Below the pieces are notes generated by a model. That model did not search any database, was not told where the DNA came from, and saw only the letters and a list, made by a program, of their open reading frames with translations. A program made the position numbers and the translations under genes. DNA of 64,000 nucleotides from Paracoccus albicereus (GTDB lineage: Bacteria; Pseudomonadota; Alphaproteobacteria; Rhodobacterales; Rhodobacteraceae): contig NZ_JAKZEU010000005.1 in NCBI RefSeq assembly GCF_024359525.1, positions 186,001-250,000 of the forward strand, given 5' to 3'. Position 1 is the stretch's first letter; each line of letters begins with the position of its first letter. Below, piece after piece: positions 61,426-64,000 of this stretch.

Positions 61426-62553
61426 ATGGCCGAGCCTGACTTCACCATAGGGATCGAAGAGGAATATCTTCTTGTCGATCGCGAAACCGGCGCGCTGAAG
61501 CCGGTGCCCGACGCGATGATGTCGGGCGCAGAGCGCGAGCTTGGCGACAACGTCAGCCCCGAATTCCTGCGTTGCCAGATCGAGGTCGGCACCCCGGTCT
61601 GCCGCACCATCGGCGAAGCGCGCAAGGAATTGCGCAAGCTGCGCCGCACCATTGCGGACAAGTCGGCGCAGCACGGACTGGCCCCGATCGCCGCATCCTG
61701 CCACCCGTTCGCGGATTGGCGCGACCAGTTCCACACCGACAAGGACCGCTACAATGCACTGTCGCAGGACATGGCGGGTGTGGCGCGGCGGATGCTGATC
61801 TGCGGCATGCACGTCCATGTCGGGATCGCCGATGAAGCCATGCGGATCGATCTGATGGGCCAGTTCGCCTATTTCCTGCCGCATCTGCTCGCCGTCTCGG
61901 CGTCGAGCCCGTTCTGGAACGGCGAGGATACCGGCCTTGCCTCTTACCGGCTGTCGGTTTTCGACAACATGCCGCGCAGTGGACTGCCACCACCGCTGGA
62001 AAGCTGGTCGGATTTCGAACGCTCGGTCACGCTTCTATCCGATCTGGGGCTGATCGAGGATTCGACGAAGATCTGGTGGGATATCCGCCCGTCCGGCAAG
62101 TTCCCGACGCTGGAGGCGCGGATCTGCGACGCCTGTCCTCGCATGGAAAGGGCCCTGACGCTGGCCGCGCTGGCACAGGCGACGATGCGGATGCTGTGGC
62201 GACTGTCGCGCAAAAACACGCGTTGGCGCGCCTATGACAACTTCCTTGTGGGCGAGAACCGTTGGAGGGCACAGCGATACGGCACGTCCGAAGGATTGAT
62301 CGATTTTGGTGCGCGTCGGATCGTGCCCTTCGCGGAACTGGCCGAGGAATGGATCCAGATGCTGGCCGAGGATGCAGAGGCGCTGCAAAGCCAGGCCGAA
62401 ATCGAGGCCCTGCGTGGCTTCGTCGCGGATGGCACCAATGCCGAAGGACAGCGCGCGACCCTGAGCAAGGCTATGTCGGCCGGTGCCCGCCATGACGAGG
62501 CGCTGCGCGCGGTCGTGATGGAACTGATCACAGATTTCGAACGGGATCTGTGA
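61426..62553 (+). CDS. YbdK-type carboxylate-amine ligase (glutamate-cysteine ligase 2 family)
   Basis: 375 residues. The GCS2/YbdK fold starts with [13 protein letters not shown] (metal-binding Glu cluster), then CGMHVHVGI and [23 protein letters not shown]. coli YbdK has only weak glutamate-cysteine ligase activity, so the true carboxylate and amine are unknown. The gene sits between mmsA and the acyl-CoA dehydrogenase, which is an odd position unless the product ties into acyl-CoA metabolism. Confidence 0.9.
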   Translation: MAEPDFTIGIEEEYLLVDRETGALKPVPDAMMSGAERELGDNVSPEFLRCQIEVGTPVCRTIGEARKELRKLRRTIADKSAQHGLAPIAASCHPFADWRDQFHTDKDRYNALSQDMAGVARRMLICGMHVHVGIADEAMRIDLMGQFAYFLPHLLAVSASSPFWNGEDTGLASYRLSVFDNMPRSGLPPPLESWSDFERSVTLLSDLGLIEDSTKIWWDIRPSGKFPTLEARICDACPRMERALTLAALAQATMRMLWRLSRKNTRWRAYDNFLVGENRWRAQRYGTSEGLIDFGARRIVPFAELAEEWIQMLAEDAEALQSQAEIEALRGFVADGTNAEGQRATLSKAMSAGARHDEALRAVVMELITDFERDL

Positions 62554-62661
62554 CATCCGCCGTTCTGCGGCGCGCACTATGTGCCATGGCAGTCTCCAGA
62601 CATTGTCAGACAGCCTGTTACGAGCCTGATGCTTGAACCGTGCGCGAGAGGTCGTGCCGTT

Positions 62662-62678
62662 TTGACCGCTCTGGTCAA
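62662..62678 (+). promoter_or_regulatory. operator-like palindrome upstream of acyl-CoA dehydrogenase
   Basis: TTGACC-GCTCT-GGTCAA, a perfect 6-5-6 inverted repeat, 78 bases before ATG 62756. It is typical of TetR- or GntR-size operators. Three GCAAA steps follow at 62680, 62693 and 62704. Confidence 0.45.
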
Positions 62679-62755
62679 CGCAAACCTCCGATGCAAAAGT
62701 CTCGCAAACATTCGTCGCTAGTCAGCGAATGGGAATGGGAATGGGGGGAATGCCG

Positions 62756-63901
62756 ATGGATTTCGCGCTGAGCGAGGAACAGCAGTCGATCTTCGAGATG
62801 GCGCGCGATTTCGGTCAGGCGCGGCTCGCGCCGAACGCGCTGGCATGGGAGGCGGAGGGCACGATCCCCAAGGAACTTTGGCGGGACGTGGCCGAGCTCG
62901 GTCTGGGCGGGATCTATGTGTCCGAGGAATACGGCGGCTCTGCCCTGTCGCGGCTGGACGGAACACTGATCTTCGAGGCGCTGGCGATGGCCGATCCGTC
63001 GGTCGGCTCGTTCCTGTCGATCCACAACATGTGCGGCGGCATGATCGAAGCCTCCGGCGATGCCGATGCCAAGGCACGCTGGCTGCCGCGACTATGCGCG
63101 ATGGAAACGATCTTCAGCTATTGCCTGACCGAGCCGGGCAGCGGCTCGGACGCAGCGGCCCTGCGGACCCGGGCGTCACGGACCAATGATGGCTGGCGGC
63201 TGGACGGAACCAAGGCCTTCATTTCGGGCGGGGGCTATTCAGACGCTTATCTGACGATGGTGCGGACGGGCGAGGACGGGCCGCGCGGGATCAGCGCGGT
63301 CATCGTCGAGGCGGGCACGCCGGGTCTCAGCTTTGGCCAGCCCGAGGACAAGATGGGGTGGCGTGCGCAGCCGACGGCACAGGTCCAGTTCGACGATTGC
63401 GTGGTCCCGGCACAGAACCTTCTGGGCGAGGAAGGGCGCGGCTTTCGCTACGCGATGGCGGGCTTGGACGGGGGGCGGTTGAATATCAGCGCGGGCGCGC
63501 TTGGCGGCGCGCAGGCAGCGCTCGATGCGACGCTGGCCTATATGGGTGAGCGGAAGGCCTTCGGCCAAAGCCTCGACCAGTTCCAGGCGTTGCAGTTCCG
63601 GCTGGCCGAGATGGAGACCGCGTTGCAATCGGCGCGCATCTTCCTGCGCCAGGCGGCCTGGAAGCTCGACACCGGCGCGCCGGATGCCGGCCGCTTCTGC
63701 GCGATGGCCAAGCTGCACGTCACCGACCGCGCGTTCGAGGTGGCGAACCAATGCCTTCAATTGCACGGCGGCTACGGCTATCTGGCCGATTACGGGATCG
63801 AAAAGATCGTCCGCGACCTGCGGGTGCATCAGATCCTGGAAGGGACCAACGAAATCATGCGGCTGATCATCGCCCGCGGATTGCTGGCGGAAAGAGGCTG
63901 A
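62756..63901 (+). CDS. acyl-CoA dehydrogenase, isobutyryl-CoA dehydrogenase-like
   Basis: 381 residues. FAD flavoprotein removing two hydrogens from acyl-CoA, passing electrons to ETF. Motifs: CLTEPGSGSD (flavin/substrate), WRAQPTAQVQFDDCVVP, and HQILEGTNEIMR with the catalytic Glu at about 362, the ACAD8-like position. Next to mmsA and an enoyl-CoA hydratase-family gene, isobutyryl-CoA from valine is the likely substrate (inference). ATG 62756 follows GGGGGGA by 7 bases; upstream ATGs at 62729 and 62750 lack this spacing. Confidence 0.9.
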   Translation: MDFALSEEQQSIFEMARDFGQARLAPNALAWEAEGTIPKELWRDVAELGLGGIYVSEEYGGSALSRLDGTLIFEALAMADPSVGSFLSIHNMCGGMIEASGDADAKARWLPRLCAMETIFSYCLTEPGSGSDAAALRTRASRTNDGWRLDGTKAFISGGGYSDAYLTMVRTGEDGPRGISAVIVEAGTPGLSFGQPEDKMGWRAQPTAQVQFDDCVVPAQNLLGEEGRGFRYAMAGLDGGRLNISAGALGGAQAALDATLAYMGERKAFGQSLDQFQALQFRLAEMETALQSARIFLRQAAWKLDTGAPDAGRFCAMAKLHVTDRAFEVANQCLQLHGGYGYLADYGIEKIVRDLRVHQILEGTNEIMRLIIARGLLAERG

Positions 63902-63903
63902 CC

Positions 63904-64000
63904 ATGGAAGACCTGATCGTTCGAAAATCCGGCCGCGCAGGCCGGATTACCCTTAACCGCCCGCAGGCCATGAACGCGCTGACCCGCGAGATGGTGCAGG
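63904..64000 (+). CDS. enoyl-CoA hydratase/isomerase-family protein, N-terminal fragment (cut by window end)
   Basis: Only the first 32 residues are visible, starting at ATG 63904, two bases after the acyl-CoA dehydrogenase stop. GRAGRITLNRPQAMNALTREMV is the standard crotonase-fold opening. In valine operons this place is usually taken by 3-hydroxyisobutyryl-CoA hydrolase or an enoyl-CoA hydratase; ITLNRPQAMNAL fits either. The oxyanion-hole residues lie beyond the window. Confidence 0.82.
   Translation, partial: MEDLIVRKSGRAGRITLNRPQAMNALTREMVQ

Noticed and set aside
1..64000. tRNA genes, rRNA genes, insertion sequences and prophage segments
   Set aside because: I looked for T-loop-like GTTCGAATCC patterns, terminal inverted repeats with transposase motifs and phage structural genes and saw none; a tRNAscan or IS search would be decisive.

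Overview
The window is chromosomal DNA from a GC-rich alphaproteobacterium of the Rhodobacteraceae/Paracoccaceae type (Paracoccus-like is my best guess). The clues are the carD / fdxA / S4 / SUV3-like helicase neighbourhood, an alphaproteobacterial RpoH, a MaeB malic enzyme with a phosphotransacetylase tail, a class II EPSP synthase, an ScfR-type regulator with TTTGCAAA operators, and an isolated FliG-like gene next to purB. I recognised no rRNA, tRNA, CRISPR array, insertion sequence or prophage. Coding density is very high, with many 4-bp ATGA/GTGA overlaps. About 66 protein genes are called, two of them cut by the window edges.

Layout. 1-323: end of a luciferase-like flavin oxidoreductase. 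327-5649 (minus): ppaC, HAD phosphatase, VOC protein, MaoC hydratase, ribF, YcgN-like Cys-cluster protein, threonine aldolase. 5804-7207 (minus): a divergent Nramp-family carrier with a GntR-type palindrome upstream. 7576-14046: carD, a plus-strand glycosyltransferase, fdxA, an S4 RNA-binding protein, a SUV3-like helicase with a long basic tail, and a TPR protein. 14109-18949: SCP2 protein, alpha/beta hydrolase, YdeI-like protein, PepF peptidase, GNAT, PfpI protein. 19113-25734: M19 dipeptidase, trxB, Lrp regulator, EamA transporter, an unusual noncoding block with helically phased 11-bp repeats (22869-22950), then lgt / class I methyltransferase / pgeF. 25880-30509: ubiK, a DUF6476-like membrane protein, RluA-family pseudouridine synthase, rpoH, a degenerate M48-like membrane protein, a SPOR protein. 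30582-35029 (minus): the tightly coupled nucleoside salvage operon cdd-deoA-deoB-add-upp. 35121-38799: maeB and aroA.

38893-40563 holds the least ordinary pair: a predicted surface lipoprotein with a TbpB-like barrel fold, followed in the same frame by a signal-peptide-bearing outer-membrane barrel that resembles a Slam translocator without its TPR domain. 40564-44708 (minus): VOC protein, prpE, BrkB/YihY protein and a small membrane protein. 44993-48782 (plus): purB, orphan FliG homologue, a 47-residue membrane peptide, gap. 48840-54137: small phasin-like protein, pyrC-pyrE, dnaB, DUF486 protein, Bcr/CflA efflux pump. 54199-57583: ScfR regulator, then an M23 peptidase/bactofilin pair for cell-shape control. 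57663-59603 (minus): transglutaminase, coaD, CBS protein. 59819-64000 (plus): valine-catabolism genes (mmsA, acyl-CoA dehydrogenase, start of an enoyl-CoA hydratase-family gene) with a YbdK-type carboxylate-amine ligase between them.

How parts fit together: ScfR, prpE, mmsA and the acyl-CoA dehydrogenase all concern short-chain acyl-CoA and propionate metabolism; cdd-upp, pyrC-pyrE and purB cover nucleotide supply; carD, rpoH, the helicase and dnaB are information-processing genes. Motif positions were counted by hand and base composition was judged by eye; no database search was run.
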